DNA of 64,000 bases from Sphingomonas sp. UNC305MFCol5.2 (GTDB lineage Bacteria; Pseudomonadota; Alphaproteobacteria; Sphingomonadales; Sphingomonadaceae): contig NZ_JOOE01000004.1 in NCBI RefSeq assembly GCF_000712135.1, positions 188,501 to 252,500 of the forward strand, given 5' to 3'. Each line of letters opens with the position of its first letter. Positions within the stretch are counted from its first letter, which is position 1. A model generated the notes under the pieces. The model was not told where the DNA came from, did no database searches, and was given only the letters and a program-made list of their open reading frames with translations. Made by a program: the position numbers and the translations under genes. Of this stretch, positions 9,146-17,802 are shown in pieces.

Positions 9146-9640
9146 ATGGGTGGTGCGATCCGAGAGTCGCTGCGCGAGCTGGCGAAAGAGTGCAGCCTTC
9201 CGGCGGCACTGGAGGCGATGGGCGAACGCTGGTCGTTTCTGATCCTGCGCGGCTCGTTCAACGGGCTCTATCATTTCGAGGAGTTCCAATCCGAACTCGG
9301 CATCGCGCGCAACATCCTTGCCAATCGCCTCGCCCGGCTGGTCGACAAGGGCATTCTCGAGCGGCGCCCGTGCCCCGAGGATCGCCGCAAGATCGAATAT
9401 CGCCTCACCGACAAGGGCTATGCCCTGCTTCCGACGATGATCGCGCTGCGCCAATGGGGCGAGCGCTGGGAGACGTGCGTGCCTGCCTTCCCGGTGCTGG
9501 TCGACACGCGCGACCGCAAGCCGATCGCCCAGGTCACCGTCCAGTCGCACGACGGCCGCGTGCTCCAGAAGGGCGATCTCGTCTGGGCGCTTCCCGAGGA
9601 TGTCGCCGAAGACGAACCCGAGGCGCGCGCCGCCGAATAG
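9146..9640 (+). CDS. HxlR family winged-helix transcriptional regulator
   Basis: A 164-residue protein. The HxlR core runs from CSLPAALEAMGERWSFLILR through FEEFQSELGIARNILANRL (recognition helix) to the wing with KIEYRLTDKG. HxlR proteins are dimeric DNA-binding regulators, often responding to aldehydes, quinones or redox stress through a Cys near the N-terminus; Cys11 or so (KECSL) is in that place. The C-terminal 60 residues form an extension also seen in sphingomonad homologs. The ATG beginning MGGAIRES is preferred over one 51 bases upstream. The likely target is the divergent secreted protein, and possibly its own gene. Confidence 0.88.
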   Translation: MGGAIRESLRELAKECSLPAALEAMGERWSFLILRGSFNGLYHFEEFQSELGIARNILANRLARLVDKGILERRPCPEDRRKIEYRLTDKGYALLPTMIALRQWGERWETCVPAFPVLVDTRDRKPIAQVTVQSHDGRVLQKGDLVWALPEDVAEDEPEARAAE

Positions 9641-9925
9641 GCGCTTTGTGTACCTGGGTTCGGAAAGCGTGGCTTTGGCGCCACAGTTTCGCCGCCGTTA
9701 CGATATTTTTCGTTTGCGGTGCAACAAACGAGCCGCTCATCGATTCAGCGTATCACCGATGCCGTGCGTGCCCTGCGTATCCGGGTTGCGGCATCGGGAG
9801 TATGCATGTCGCCGCGTGCTGCACCGCAAACAAAATCAGTGCGCCGTTTACCTTTCGTTAACGTGTGGCGTTCATCTTTCGATAACGGTTTTCGACAATT
9901 CCGGACGTGGATCGGAGGGTGGCCA
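9641..9925. other. Intergenic region without a recognised gene
   Basis: This spacer between the HxlR gene and the DUF4893 lipoprotein has no convincing coding frame. An ATG-initiated frame runs through it into the lipoprotein gene, but it lacks a ribosome-binding site and would bury the signal peptide. The part near 9835-9900 is AT-richer than the surroundings (CGTTTACCTTTCGTTAACG and TTTCGATAACGG) and probably holds the lipoprotein promoter. I could not pick -35 and -10 boxes with confidence. Confidence 0.5.
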
Positions 9926-10573
9926 GTGTATCGGCGCATCGTCAGTTTTGCCTTGTGTTCCCTGCTCGCCGCCTGCGCGGCACAGCAGCCGCCGACACGT
10001 GTCGTGTTGGTCAGCACCGTGCCGGTCGAGGAGCCGCCCGAGTGGCGCAAGTCGATCACCCCTGAGGATGACCTCCGGCTCGAGAGCCTCCGCACCGATT
10101 GGGGCAAGCTCCACGCCAAGCTGCCGCCCCGCGTCCGCACCGCGCAGGGCAGACTGGTCGATCCCGGCGCCGGCCTCGACATGCCGTCGCTCAGCCCCGG
10201 CTCCTATCGCTGCCGCGTCGTCCGGCTGCGCAGCCCGGCGCGCGGCGCGGCGAGCGCCCGCAGCTCGGCGAACGACTTTTGCTTCGTCTCCGCCACCGAG
10301 GAAGGTGTCGCCTTCGTCAAGCAGACCGGCAGCGATCCCGCGGCCGGCTATTTCTACCCCGATGGCAAGCGTTACGTCTTTCTCGGCGCGCGCCAGCGCC
10401 GCGCCGGCGAAAATTCGCTCGGCTATGGCAATGAGCCCGCGCGCGACATGGTGGGTATGGTCGAGCGGGTCGGCAGCTTCCGCTGGCGCTTGGCGGTGGC
10501 GGGTAGCGATGATCGTCAGCTCGACATCTACGAACTCACCCCCGTCCCCGCCGACCAGCAGCCGCGCGGCTGA
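9926..10573 (+). CDS. DUF4893-type lipoprotein
   Basis: A 215-residue protein with a GTG start preceded by GGAGG at 7 bases. Residues 1-16 are a signal peptide ending in LLAAC, a lipobox, so it should be lipidated at that Cys. The mature part has DLRLESLRTDWGKL, the GSYRCRVV strand, and later GYFYPDGKRYVFLGA, the pattern of the DUF4893 family found in sphingomonads. The function is unknown. The 285 bases before it contain no gene I can support. It ends 3 bases before the convergent cytochrome gene. Confidence 0.82.
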   Translation: MYRRIVSFALCSLLAACAAQQPPTRVVLVSTVPVEEPPEWRKSITPEDDLRLESLRTDWGKLHAKLPPRVRTAQGRLVDPGAGLDMPSLSPGSYRCRVVRLRSPARGAASARSSANDFCFVSATEEGVAFVKQTGSDPAAGYFYPDGKRYVFLGARQRRAGENSLGYGNEPARDMVGMVERVGSFRWRLAVAGSDDRQLDIYELTPVPADQQPRG

Positions 10574-10576
10574 TCC

Positions 10577-11059
10577 TCAGCCCGGGCGGCGCTCCTCCTG
10601 CTTGCGATAGCTGTCATGGCACGCGCCGCAGGTCTTGCCGACGGCACCCAGCTGCGCCGCGAAGCCGGCGTTGTCGCCCGCTTTGGCGAATTCGGCGAGC
10701 TTGTCGGTGGCCGCGGCATAGTCCGCTGCGCGCGCCTCGAACGTCGCCCGGTCGCTCCAGATCGCGGGCAGGGCAGCCGAATTTGCCGCCGTGCTGCCGG
10801 CCGGGAACATGCCGGGAAGCGCCTTGGCCCAGCCGGCGAGCGCGCGTGCCGCGAAGGCCTGCGTCTTCACGTCGCCGCCGCTCTTGGCGACCGCGCTCAT
10901 GCTGCCCATCAATGCTCCGGACATCCGGAATGCCGCCTGGCGTCCCGCGATCACGTCGGTTTTGGCGTCGGGCGCCGCCGCACGGCCGCCTGCCGATGCC
11001 GCGACCGATCCCGCCAGCACCAAAGCCGCCGCCGCCAGCCCGATTGTCGTACCCCGCAT
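10577..11059 (-). CDS. Periplasmic cytochrome c' / c556-type class II cytochrome
   Basis: A 160-residue protein with a clear signal peptide (residues 1-24, ending ASA) and a single heme-attachment motif CGACH about 15 residues from the C-terminus. That is the position expected for class II cytochromes, which are four-helix bundles. Helical segments with FRMSGALMG and AFAARALAGWAKAL fit this, and a Met near residue 45 could be the distal ligand. It would act in the periplasm as an electron carrier or gas-binding protein; the partner is unknown. The start is chosen by a GGGAGGA sequence 6 bases upstream. Confidence 0.88.
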   Translation of the reverse strand: MRGTTIGLAAAALVLAGSVAASAGGRAAAPDAKTDVIAGRQAAFRMSGALMGSMSAVAKSGGDVKTQAFAARALAGWAKALPGMFPAGSTAANSAALPAIWSDRATFEARAADYAAATDKLAEFAKAGDNAGFAAQLGAVGKTCGACHDSYRKQEERRPG

Positions 11060-11187
11060 ATCCGTCCTCCCGCTGGTTCGGGCCAAGGCTATCGCGCGAC
11101 CGGCGCCGCGGCAATCGCCGGCCCAGACTTCTCCGTTTCGGAGACACTTTCGTCCGAAGCGGACCCGAACCGTGCCACCATGCGCGC

Positions 11188-11376
11188 GTGGCGGAAGGCA
11201 GAACTCCTCGGGTAGAATATGCGTGCGAACGCTGCGGCAGCGTGGCCGTTACGCGCGACGCATGGGCCGAATGGAATCTGGAAAGCCAGGCCTGGGTGCT
11301 CAGCGAGATATTCGACTTCGCCTTCTGCCACACCTGCCACCGCGAGAGCCGATTGACCGAGCGGACGCCGCGTTAG
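11188..11376 (+). CDS. Small zinc-ribbon-like protein
   Basis: A 62-residue protein from a GTG start, too short for usual gene-length cut-offs. It contains CERCGS near residue 15 and CHTC near residue 48, a split CxxC...CxxC pair typical of a zinc ribbon, with the Trp/Asp-rich TRDAWAEWN between them. I recall nearly identical short proteins across sphingomonads; the function is unknown. The gene lies between the divergent cytochrome gene and a palindromic repeat at the convergent junction with ptrB. Confidence 0.7.
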   Translation: MAEGRTPRVEYACERCGSVAVTRDAWAEWNLESQAWVLSEIFDFAFCHTCHRESRLTERTPR

Positions 11377-11385
11377 GTAACATCA

Positions 11386-11410
11386 AATCCTCCCCCAGAG
11401 GGGGAGGATT
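11386..11410. repeat. Palindromic repeat AATCCTCCCCC/GGGGGAGGATT at convergent gene ends
   Basis: A perfect 11-base inverted repeat with an AGA loop, between the zinc-ribbon gene (+) and ptrB (-). A near-identical element lies at 28533-28557, also between convergent genes. This is the well-known TCCTCCCC/GGGGAGGA type of extragenic palindrome in alphaproteobacteria. It may act as a bidirectional terminator or as a REP-like element. Confidence 0.7.
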
Positions 11411-11420
11411 GAGGTCGCCG

Positions 11421-13484
11421 CTATTCCTCCACTCCCAATTGCCACAATACGAACGCCATCTCGTCCGCGGCCTCTTTCAGACTCTCCCAGCGGCCCGATT
11501 TGCCGCCGTGCCCCGCGCCCATATTGGTCTTGAGCACCAGCACATTGTCGTCGGTCTTGGTCGCGCGCAGCTTGGCAGCCCATTTGGCCGGCTCCCAATA
11601 GGTCACCCGCGGATCGTTGAGCCCGCCCGAGATGAACATCGGCGGATAGGCCTGCGGCTTCACATTGTCATAGGGCGAGTAAGAGCGGATCAGCTCGAAC
11701 GCCTTGGGATCCTCCACCGGATTGCCCCATTCGGGCCATTCGCCAGGAGTCAGCGGCAGTCTCTCGTCGAGCATCGTGTTGAGCACATCGACGAACGGCA
11801 CGTCCGCCACCACCGCGCCCCACAAATCAGGATCCGAATTGACCACCGCGCCCATCAGCTCGCCGCCGGCGCTCCGTCCGGCGATTGCGATCCCGCCCTG
11901 ATGCGTGAAGCCCTGCGCGATCAGTCCCTTCGCCACATCGACGAAATCGTTGAAGGTGTTCTCCCGTTTGTCGAGCTTGCCGTCTAGATACCATTGCTGG
12001 CCCAGATCGTCGCCGCCGCGGATATGCGCGATCGCGAACGCCATGCCGCGGTCGAGGAACGACATCCGGCTGGTCGAGAAGCCCGGCGGGATCGCATAGC
12101 CATAGGCGCCATAGGCATAGAGATAGAGCTTGCCGCTGCCGTCGCGCGGAAAGTCTTTCGGATAGACGATCGAGACCGGCACCTGCGTCCCGTCGCGGGC
12201 GGTGATGTTCAGGCGCTCCGTCCGGTATTTCGACGCGTCATAGCCGCTGGGGATCTCCTGGACCTTGAGCGTCGTGATCGCGCCGGTAGCGACGTCATAG
12301 TCCTGCACCGTCCCCGGCGTGACCATCGATTCGTAGCTCAGCCGCAGTTTGTCGACGGCATATTCGGGATTGTCGCCCAGCCCCGCGACATAGCTCGCCT
12401 CGGGGAATTTGAGCCGCACCGGCGCGATCGCCGGGTCGTAGCGATGCAGCTCGATCTGATCGAGCCCGTCGTCGCGCCCCTCGACGATGAAGAAGTCGGC
12501 GAAGCAGTCCACCCCGGTCATGTAGAAATGCTTCGACGGGCCGATCCGCTCGACCCACTCGCCGGGATTGTCGATGCTCGCGGTCACCAGCCGGAATTGC
12601 GGATCCACGTCGTTGGTGTGGATGAACAGGGTCCCGTCATGCTCGTCGACATCATATTCGCGGCCCGGCTTGCGCGGGCTCACGCAGAGCAAAGGCGCCG
12701 AGGGATCGTCGGCGGGAAGCAGATAGACTTCGCTGGTCACATGGTCGCCGGTCGCGACCACCAGCCATTTGCGCGAGCTGGTCTCGCCCACCGCGACGCG
12801 ATAGCCCTCATCGGCTTCCTTGAAGAGCTCGACATCGCTCTCGACCGGCTCGCCGAGCCTGTGCCAGCGGGCATTGTCGGTGCGCCAGTTCTCGTTGGCG
12901 ACGCCGTAGAGGAAGCCCGCGGAATCGGCGGTCCAGACGATCTCGGAGAGCATGCCCGGGATCGTGTCGGGCAGCAGGTCGCCGGTATCGAGGTCCTTGA
13001 CCCGTACCTCGAACCGCTCCGATCCATTGTCGTCGATTGCGTAGGCGAGATACCGGCCGTCGGGGCTGACGCTGAACGCCCCCAGCCGGAAATATTCCTT
13101 GCCCGCGGCCAAAGCCGGCTCGTCGAGGATCAACGCGTCGTCACCGCCCGCCACCGGCTTGCGCCACCAGCGCGGATATTCGCCGCCGGTCTCGAAATCG
13201 GTCCAGTAGAGCCAGTCGCCGTCCTTTTGCGGCACGGTCGATTCGTCTTCCTTGATCCGCCCGCGCATCTCCTTGAACAACCGCTCGCTGAGCGGCTTGA
13301 GCGGCGCGATCACCTTCTCGAAATAGGCATTCTCTTCCTCGAGATAGGCGAGCACGTCCTTGTCGGTGACTTGCGGGTAATTCGGGTCCTTCAGCCACGC
13401 CCAGGGATCGTCGATGCGAACGCCATGGACGGAGAAACTGTGTGGGCGAGTGGCCGCGACGGGCGGCTTGGGAAGATCGGTCAT
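11421..13484 (-). CDS. ptrB: Oligopeptidase B (S9A prolyl oligopeptidase family)
   Basis: A 687-residue cytoplasmic serine peptidase that cleaves short peptides after Arg or Lys. The N-terminal half is a seven-bladed propeller (for example DSAGFLYGVANENWR). The C-terminal alpha/beta hydrolase has the nucleophile elbow GRSAGGELMG, then VVADVPFVDVLNTM and LPLTPGEWPEWGNP, which are oligopeptidase B hallmarks, and the catalytic His in GAGHGGKSGRW. The start MTDLPKPP is preferred over one 63 bases upstream that would overlap the GGDEF gene. It follows that gene by 20 bases on the same strand. Confidence 0.95.
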   Translation of the reverse strand: MTDLPKPPVAATRPHSFSVHGVRIDDPWAWLKDPNYPQVTDKDVLAYLEEENAYFEKVIAPLKPLSERLFKEMRGRIKEDESTVPQKDGDWLYWTDFETGGEYPRWWRKPVAGGDDALILDEPALAAGKEYFRLGAFSVSPDGRYLAYAIDDNGSERFEVRVKDLDTGDLLPDTIPGMLSEIVWTADSAGFLYGVANENWRTDNARWHRLGEPVESDVELFKEADEGYRVAVGETSSRKWLVVATGDHVTSEVYLLPADDPSAPLLCVSPRKPGREYDVDEHDGTLFIHTNDVDPQFRLVTASIDNPGEWVERIGPSKHFYMTGVDCFADFFIVEGRDDGLDQIELHRYDPAIAPVRLKFPEASYVAGLGDNPEYAVDKLRLSYESMVTPGTVQDYDVATGAITTLKVQEIPSGYDASKYRTERLNITARDGTQVPVSIVYPKDFPRDGSGKLYLYAYGAYGYAIPPGFSTSRMSFLDRGMAFAIAHIRGGDDLGQQWYLDGKLDKRENTFNDFVDVAKGLIAQGFTHQGGIAIAGRSAGGELMGAVVNSDPDLWGAVVADVPFVDVLNTMLDERLPLTPGEWPEWGNPVEDPKAFELIRSYSPYDNVKPQAYPPMFISGGLNDPRVTYWEPAKWAAKLRATKTDDNVLVLKTNMGAGHGGKSGRWESLKEAADEMAFVLWQLGVEE

Positions 13485-13504
13485 GCTCCGCCTTATCGCG
13501 CGGC

Positions 13505-14362
13505 TCAGGCGAGCGGCAACAATATCTGTCCGGGGCGGCTCGCGCACGCCACGCGGGCCCGGCCCGCGCCCTTCGCCTCGAGGAGCGCGTTTTCCGCGCC
13601 GAGGATCGTCGCGTCGATCCCTTCGCCGCCGAAACGGCAGACGCCGGCGGAGAAGGTCAGCGCTTCCCCGTCGAGCACGATCAGCGGGTTGGCGATCAGC
13701 CGCCGAGTCACACGGCCGAGCACGCCCGCCGCCTCGTCCTCGGTAGCGCCGCGAAACAGCACTGCGAATTCCTCGCCGTCCCAGCGCGCGACCAGATCGC
13801 CGCGGCGCAGCTCGGACGAGAGCCGCCCGGCGAAATCGCGCAGCACGCGGTCGCCCACTTCATGGCCGAACTGGTCGTTGATCTGCCGGAACCGGTCGAG
13901 ATCGAGCAGCGCGACGGTGCCGCGCCGCTCGGCGGGCAGGAAGTCCTCGATATCCGCCAGGAAGCCGCGACGGTTGCGCGCACCGGTGAGCAGATCCTCC
14001 TTCGCCGCGAGATCGAGCTCGCGCATGCGCTGATCGGCGGCGCTCGCCGCGCGGTTGACGCTGGCGAGAAGGTCGCCGATCGGATCCGCGCTCCGTTGCG
14101 GCAGCGGCGTCACCGTGGCGCGGCGTTCCTGCGCGACGGGGAGACCCGCCAGCAAACTGCCGATTCCGTGCAGGGCGATTGCCGTACCCACCAGGCTCGC
14201 CAGCGCCAGCACCGCAAATTGGCCCGGCGCTACGTCGCCGGTCGCCGCGCTCCAGCCGAGCCAGGCGAGCAGCGGCAGATTCGTCGCCGCGACGCAGATC
14301 GCCGCGAGCCGGAACCTGCGGGCGCGCGGAAAGGCGGGCGAGACGGCAAGATAGAAGCGCAT
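13505..14362 (-). CDS. Membrane-anchored GGDEF domain protein with altered signature (DGEEF)
   Basis: A 285-residue protein. Two membrane segments lie at about residues 18-38 and 46-70, followed by a linker and a GGDEF domain from about residue 115 (DLLTGARNRRGF, VALLDLDRFRQINDQFGHEVGD). The active-site loop reads ARWDGEEFAVLF: the first Gly of GG(D/E)EF is replaced by Asp. Canonical cyclases need this turn for GTP binding, so activity is uncertain; it may be a weak cyclase or a GTP/c-di-GMP sensor. No EAL or HD-GYP partner is nearby. It probably shares a transcript with ptrB. Confidence 0.85.
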   Translation of the reverse strand: MRFYLAVSPAFPRARRFRLAAICVAATNLPLLAWLGWSAATGDVAPGQFAVLALASLVGTAIALHGIGSLLAGLPVAQERRATVTPLPQRSADPIGDLLASVNRAASAADQRMRELDLAAKEDLLTGARNRRGFLADIEDFLPAERRGTVALLDLDRFRQINDQFGHEVGDRVLRDFAGRLSSELRRGDLVARWDGEEFAVLFRGATEDEAAGVLGRVTRRLIANPLIVLDGEALTFSAGVCRFGGEGIDATILGAENALLEAKGAGRARVACASRPGQILLPLA

Positions 14363-14482
14363 GGATTCCTTCGGGCTCGTGGCTGCAGCGCCCCTGTCTC
14401 CACCATGGCCGTCAAAATATTCGAAACGGTCAAGCTTAACGCCGGACGAAGCGCGTGCTTGGGCACAGATCGTTTGCCACCG

Positions 14483-14591
14483 CCGTCACCCCGGACTTGT
14501 TCCGGGGTCCACCAAGCCCCACCGGCTGACCTCCAGTCTCTTCCCCAAGACTCGCCTCCCGGTAGACCCCGGAACAAGTCCGGGGTGACGG
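14483..14591. repeat. Intergenic element with perfect 27-base terminal inverted repeats
   Basis: Arms at 14483-14509 and 14565-14591 are exact inverted repeats of 27 bases (core CCCCGGACTTGTTCCGGGG) around a 55-base spacer. The element lies between the GGDEF gene and the aldolase-like gene, both on the minus strand. It encodes nothing. It resembles short REP-doublet/MITE-like palindromes seen in sphingomonad genomes; as RNA it would fold into a very stable hairpin. Confidence 0.75.
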
Positions 14592-14631
14592 AAGAGGAGG
14601 AGGCCGCTCCGAAGCTGAATGTCGATACGGT

Positions 14632-15711
14632 CTAGGTCGATCGGCCGCGCGCGGTCACCGGCCAGGTTTCGGCGACCATGTCGCCGTCGAGCACATGATA
14701 GAGGTCGTAGAGATTGACCGTCGGATCGCAGTGCGGCGGCATCAGCGTAACCCGCGCGCCGAGGCCGGGCAGGCCCTCGCCCAGCAAGGCGCCGTGTTCG
14801 TCGCCGGTAAAGGCGTAGCGGGCTCCTTCCGGTGCGCCGCCGAGCACTACCGGTACGCCGGCATCGGTCGCGAAGGCCTTGAGCCCCGAATCGATCGTCA
14901 CCATGCCGGGCGTGTTCGCGCTCACTACCGTGGCGTCGACGAACAGCGCCGGCTCGAAGCGCGGCCCGGCGAGCTCGCAATCCAGATATTCGCGATCGAG
15001 GAAGACATAGGATCCCACCTGCAGCTCGGTGAACACCCCCAGCGACGCATCGATCGCGAAGGTCCCCGTGCCCCCGCCGGTCACCACCGGAATCGCGAAT
15101 CCTGCGTCACGCAGCGCAGCCAGCACGCCGCGCAGATAGTCGGTCCGCTCGACGATCGCCGCGCGCCGCTCGGCGAGGTTCTGGATATGTTGGTGCGACC
15201 CGCAATAAAATTGCACCCCGCCCAGCTTCAACGTCCCCGTCGCGGCGATCGCCCGCGCCAGCTCGACCGCCGCCGTCGCCGAGGTCACGCCGGTGCGGTG
15301 GCTTCCGGGGTCGACGTCGACATACGCTGTCAGCCCGTCCACCGCGCCCAGCGCCTGGGCATTGTCGGGATGGTCCACCACTACCGACAGCGCGATCCGC
15401 GCATGGAGCGCCGCTAGTCTTTCGATCGCCTCCGTCGTCACCACCGGCGAAGTGAGGTGGATGTTCGCCACGCCGTCCTCGGCCAGCGCCTCGGCTTCGG
15501 CCAGCTTGGCGCAGCAGATCCCCGCCGCGCCCGCGGCAATCTGCCGCCGCGCGATCTCGCCGCTCTTGTGCGTCTTGGCATGCGGCCGCAGCGCGACGCC
15601 CTGTGCCTCGGCAAAGCCAGCCATCGCGGCGATGTTGCGCTCCAGCGCCGCGCGATCGAGAAGCAGCGCGGGCGTGGGCAGGTCGCGGCGGGGCAGGGGG
15701 AAAAGGTGCAT
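14632..15711 (-). CDS. DSD1-type PLP enzyme (D-threonine aldolase / D-serine dehydratase-like)
   Basis: A 359-residue fold-III PLP enzyme with the alanine-racemase-type N-terminal barrel. The PLP lysine is in LRPHAKTHKS near residue 45. GGGTGTF and EYL segments bind the cofactor phosphate. PPHCDPTVNLYD near the C-terminus has the His-Cys metal site typical of D-threonine aldolase and eukaryotic-type D-serine dehydratase. The reaction is cleavage or dehydration of D-hydroxy amino acids; which substrate cannot be told here. It is divergent from aminopeptidase P. Confidence 0.88.
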   Translation of the reverse strand: MHLFPLPRRDLPTPALLLDRAALERNIAAMAGFAEAQGVALRPHAKTHKSGEIARRQIAAGAAGICCAKLAEAEALAEDGVANIHLTSPVVTTEAIERLAALHARIALSVVVDHPDNAQALGAVDGLTAYVDVDPGSHRTGVTSATAAVELARAIAATGTLKLGGVQFYCGSHQHIQNLAERRAAIVERTDYLRGVLAALRDAGFAIPVVTGGGTGTFAIDASLGVFTELQVGSYVFLDREYLDCELAGPRFEPALFVDATVVSANTPGMVTIDSGLKAFATDAGVPVVLGGAPEGARYAFTGDEHGALLGEGLPGLGARVTLMPPHCDPTVNLYDLYHVLDGDMVAETWPVTARGRST

Positions 15712-15889
15712 GCCGCCTGATAGCGCGACTTAGCGCTTTCAAAGTAGGATTTCCTCTGCAATTCCGATCGCATGTCCGTTCGTGCTATCCGCAACTGCAC
15801 GTCGCCCGGTCCGCGCCTCTCCCGTGCGCGCGTATGGACTGGTAAACTTCGTCAACTTGATTGCCCGCGCCGGGCAAGGATGCGCTGAA

Positions 15890-17686
15890 ATGTCCACCTA
15901 TGCCGATCGCCTCTCCGCCCTTCGCGAACAGCTGAAGCGAGACCGTCTCGACGGCTTCGTCGTGCCGCTCACCGATGAGCATATGTCCGAATATGTCGGC
16001 GCCTATGCCCAGCGTCTCGCGTGGCTGACGGGATTCCAGGGCAGTGCAGGCAGCGCGGTGGTGCTCTCCAGCGAAGCCGCGATCTTCACCGACGGGCGCT
16101 ATACGCTGCAGGTCCGCCAGCAGGTCTCGGCCGACGATTGGCAATATGTCCCGGTTCCGCAGGTGAGCATGGCCGGCTGGCTCGGCGAGCATGCACCCGA
16201 TGGTGGCCGTATCGGCTATGATCCGTGGCTGCACACGCGCGCCTGGGTGGAAGAAGCGAAGAAGGCCCTCGCCGAGAAAGGCGCCGAGCTGGTCGCGGTC
16301 GACACCAATCCGGTCGACGCCGTCTGGCCCGATCGCCCTGCGCCTTCGGACGCGACGCTGGCGGTGCAGGACGATGCCGCCGCCGGGCGTACCTCCGCCG
16401 CCAAGCGCGCCGAGATCGCCGAATGGCTCTCCGCGCGGAAAGCCGACGCGGTCGTGCTCTCCGCGCTCGATTCGATCGCCTGGGCGTTCAATATCCGCGG
16501 CAACGACGTCAGCCACACGCCCGTCGCTCTGGCCTATGCGATCGTCAATGCCGACGGCACCGCCGACCTGTTCGTCGCGCCTGAGAAGATCACCGACGCC
16601 GTCCGCCAGCACCTCGGCAATGCCATCCGGTTGCATGACCGCGCTGCCTTCGCTCCTGCGCTCAAAGGGTTCGCCGGCAAGCGCGTCGCCGTCGATCCCG
16701 AGCGCGCGGTCGCCGCGATCTTCGATTCGCTCGATGCCGGCGGCGCGAAGATCCTCAGCCTGCGCGACCCGGTCGTCCTCGCCAAGGCACTCAAGAATCC
16801 CGCCGAGATCGCCGGGCACAAGTCGGCGCAGGCCCGCGACGGCGCCGCTCTGGTCCGCTTCCTCAAATGGTTCGAGGAGACCGCACCCGCCGGCCAGCTC
16901 ACCGAAATGTCGGCGGCTGACAAGCTCCGTGAATTCCGTGACGCGACCGGCGTGCTCAAGGATCTGAGCTTCGACACCATCTCCGCCACTGGCCCCAACG
17001 GCGCGATCCCGCACTATAAAGTCACCGCGGAATCGAGCCTGCCGATCGAACGCGGCCAGCTCTACCTCGTCGATTCGGGCGGCCAATATGCCGACGGCAC
17101 CACCGACGTGACGCGCGTCATGCCGGTCGGCGAACCGAGCCCCGAAATGAAGGACCGCTTCACGCGCGTCCTCAAAGGCCATATCGGCATCGCCACCGCG
17201 CTTTTCCCCGAAGGCACCACCGGCGCCCAGCTCGACAGCTTCGCCCGCGCGCCGCTCTGGGAAGTCGGGCTCGATTACGGCCACGGCACCGGCCACGGCG
17301 TCGGCGCCTATCTCTCGGTGCACGAAGGCCCGCAGCGAATCGCGCAACCCTTTTATCCCGGCGGCCAGAGCCTCGAGCCGCTGCGTGCCGGCATGTTCCT
17401 CTCGAACGAGCCCGGTTATTACAAGGCCGGCGAATACGGCATCCGCATCGAGAATCTCGTCCTCGTCGTGCCCGCTTCGATCGCCGGCGCCGAACAGCCC
17501 ATGCTCGGTTTCGAGACGCTCACCTTCGCGCCGATCGAGCGTACGCTGATCGCGCCGTCGCTGTTAACCTCTAAGGAACTTCAGTGGCTTAATAGCTATC
17601 ACGCGCGGGTGCTTGAAGTGGTCGGCCCGCAACTGACTGAGGATGAACGGCAATGGTTGGAAGCGAAGGTCGCGCCAATCGGGTAA
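15890..17686 (+). CDS. Xaa-Pro aminopeptidase (aminopeptidase P, M24B)
   Basis: A 598-residue cytoplasmic metallopeptidase that removes an N-terminal residue preceding Pro. There are two creatinase-like N-terminal domains (residues 1-300) and a C-terminal pita-bread domain. Metal ligands are visible in YLVDSGGQYADGTTDVTR (two Asp), GHGTGHGVG (His) and ENLV plus a later Glu. The start MSTYADRL has AAGGA 9 bases upstream; longer frames to an earlier ATG are not needed. The 600-residue length matches the long (eukaryote-like) AmpP class. Its stop overlaps a possible 38-codon frame (TAATG). Confidence 0.93.
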   Translation: MSTYADRLSALREQLKRDRLDGFVVPLTDEHMSEYVGAYAQRLAWLTGFQGSAGSAVVLSSEAAIFTDGRYTLQVRQQVSADDWQYVPVPQVSMAGWLGEHAPDGGRIGYDPWLHTRAWVEEAKKALAEKGAELVAVDTNPVDAVWPDRPAPSDATLAVQDDAAAGRTSAAKRAEIAEWLSARKADAVVLSALDSIAWAFNIRGNDVSHTPVALAYAIVNADGTADLFVAPEKITDAVRQHLGNAIRLHDRAAFAPALKGFAGKRVAVDPERAVAAIFDSLDAGGAKILSLRDPVVLAKALKNPAEIAGHKSAQARDGAALVRFLKWFEETAPAGQLTEMSAADKLREFRDATGVLKDLSFDTISATGPNGAIPHYKVTAESSLPIERGQLYLVDSGGQYADGTTDVTRVMPVGEPSPEMKDRFTRVLKGHIGIATALFPEGTTGAQLDSFARAPLWEVGLDYGHGTGHGVGAYLSVHEGPQRIAQPFYPGGQSLEPLRAGMFLSNEPGYYKAGEYGIRIENLVLVVPASIAGAEQPMLGFETLTFAPIERTLIAPSLLTSKELQWLNSYHARVLEVVGPQLTEDERQWLEAKVAPIG

Positions 17687-17802
17687 TGTGGTTCATGGCG
17701 GGTGCCGTCACCATGGCGATGTACCTGATGGGTCCATATGCGATCGCGGACAAGGCCTATGACTTCAGCGCGTTCGCCGCGGGCTGGGTGAATTCGCTCT
17801 GA
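17686..17802 (+). CDS. Possible small membrane peptide (38 aa)
   Basis: An ATG overlaps the aminopeptidase stop (TAATG) and opens a 38-codon frame with a Met-rich hydrophobic stretch (residues 3-20, including MAGAVTMAMYLMG) and a short polar tail. Overlapping starts of this kind often indicate coupling. However, its 3' third runs antisense to the 48-residue frame at 17757-17903, and there is no independent ribosome-binding site. The in-frame ATG at 17653 would lengthen it by 11 residues inside the upstream gene. I recognise no family, so this is tentative. Confidence 0.3.
   Translation: MWFMAGAVTMAMYLMGPYAIADKAYDFSAFAAGWVNSL

Noticed and set aside
15785..17347. Long open frame antisense to aminopeptidase P
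   Set aside because: The plus-strand gene has all M24B metal ligands. The antisense translation is Asp/Gly/Arg-rich with no motif.
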